A stretch of DNA of 64,000 nucleotides from Amycolatopsis sp. A133 (lineage in GTDB: Bacteria; Actinomycetota; Actinomycetes; Mycobacteriales; Pseudonocardiaceae), in the NCBI RefSeq assembly GCF_031082405.1, contig NZ_JAVHJU010000076.1, forward strand, positions 372,001 to 436,000, written 5' to 3'. The notes beneath the pieces were generated by a model. It did not search any database, had not been told where the DNA came from, and was given only the letters and a program-made list of their open reading frames with translations. Shown piece by piece: positions 63,772 through 64,000 of the stretch; the first letter of the stretch is position 1; each line of letters begins with the position of its first letter. The position numbers were made by a program, and so were the translations under genes.

Positions 63772-64000
63772 GTGGGACGCATCAGACTCCGGCGCAGTGA
63801 CCTGCGCGGCCCCGGCATCAAGCGGATCCGGCGGGGCCGCGGGTTCTCCTACGCCCAGCCCGACGGCTCGCCGGTGACCGACCCCGAGCTCCTCGAGCGG
63901 ATCAAGGGGCTCGTCATCCCGCCCGCGTGGCGGAACGTGTGGATCTGCCCGTACCCGAATGGGCACGTCCAGGCGGTCGGCACCGACGACGCCGGCCGGC
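63772..64000 (+). CDS. DNA topoisomerase IB, N-terminal part, cut by window edge
   Basis: Reading from GTG 63772, the 76 residues before the edge are VGRIRLRRSDLRGPGIKRIR, then RGRGFSYAQPDGSPVTDPELLERIKGLVIPPAWRNVWICPYPNGHVQAVGTDDAGR. This is the N-terminal domain of bacterial topoisomerase IB (RRxDxxGPGIxRxRxGRGFxY and IPPAWxxVWICPxPNGHxQAxGxDxAGR). The catalytic Tyr region lies beyond the edge. It relaxes supercoils by a 3'-phosphotyrosyl intermediate. No strong RBS is visible before the GTG. Confidence 0.88.
   Translation, partial: MGRIRLRRSDLRGPGIKRIRRGRGFSYAQPDGSPVTDPELLERIKGLVIPPAWRNVWICPYPNGHVQAVGTDDAGR

Noticed and set aside
1..64000. tRNA, rRNA, CRISPR array, transposase or prophage genes
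   Set aside because: I searched by eye for T-loop-like GGTTCGAATCC sequences, spaced direct repeats, DDE/tyrosine recombinase motifs and structural phage genes, and found none that I could support.

Overview
The window is very GC-rich and densely coded, with many GTG/TTG starts and frequent 4-bp ATGA/GTGA overlaps. Several families are typical of actinomycetes: a DUF222/HNH (13E12-type) protein, SARP and LAL regulators, a DivIVA-like coiled coil, and a propane/phenol-type monooxygenase cluster with its own GroEL. This points to a Pseudonocardiaceae-like soil actinomycete, perhaps Amycolatopsis; the genus is an inference. I saw no rRNA, tRNA, CRISPR array or transposase.

Layout. 1-2.7 kb: the N-terminal part of a LAL-type regulator, then SRPBCC and VOC proteins. 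3-4.7 kb: a Tat-exported GH64-CBM6 beta-1,3-glucanase. 5-7.3 kb: an operon of an ABM-hydrolase fusion, an unknown protein and a MarR regulator behind a 35-bp dyad. 7.4-10.6 kb: a cell-wall group made of a membrane-anchored HTH protein with a degenerate lysozyme fold, an M15 peptidase and a GH25 muramidase. 10.7-13.8 kb: RecQ, a DivIVA-like protein and a triple-repeat secreted protein. 13.8-17.9 kb: TetR divergent from acyl-CoA ligase, LLM oxidoreductase and SDR genes. 17.9-21.9 kb: a DM13 protein, a DUF222/HNH gene with an unusual A/T-rich leader, a TetR-GNAT pair with three matching operators, and a membrane protein.

The centre (21.9-33 kb) is the best-defined system. It is a soluble di-iron monooxygenase operon read leftwards: a small upstream ORF, hydroxylase large subunit, reductase, hydroxylase small subunit, coupling protein, amidohydrolase, DUF59 protein, alcohol dehydrogenase and GroEL paralogue. 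A divergent GAF/AAA/Fis activator faces it, and two copies of GTCTCA-N3-TGAGAC flank the small ORF. The order matches mycobacterial mimABCD and Gordonia prmABCD loci. The likely role is hydroxylation of propane, ketones or phenols followed by oxidation and hydrolysis. Two perfect palindromes lie between the large-subunit and reductase genes; a third copy lies 25 kb away at 54.2 kb.

33-46 kb: assorted regulators (MarR, PucR/CdaR-type, SARP, WYL), a DUF4142 protein, a secreted beta-propeller, a HIT protein, a DUF2945 protein beside an eroded DUF3140 gene, an FAD monooxygenase, a winged-helix protein and an epoxide hydrolase. 45.8-46.6 kb: an ArsR-SRPBCC pair with a probably leaderless promoter. 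46.7-52.9 kb: a ROK regulator and an organosulfur-type operon (SBP, ATPase, permease, flavin monooxygenase, TauD-type dioxygenase). 52.9-54.1 kb: an M20 amidohydrolase.

54.2-63.7 kb groups stress and redox genes: hemerythrin, two YbdK-type carboxylate-amine ligases, a STAS protein without its phosphorylatable serine, a heme-oxygenase-like di-iron oxidase, a CDGSH protein, a HemK2/MTQ2-like methyltransferase, an ATP-grasp ligase, an FAD-Rieske oxidoreductase and a DUF1360 protein. The window ends inside a topoisomerase IB gene. The ligase/di-iron oxidase/CDGSH/methyltransferase/ATP-grasp group is my main candidate for a poorly described system.
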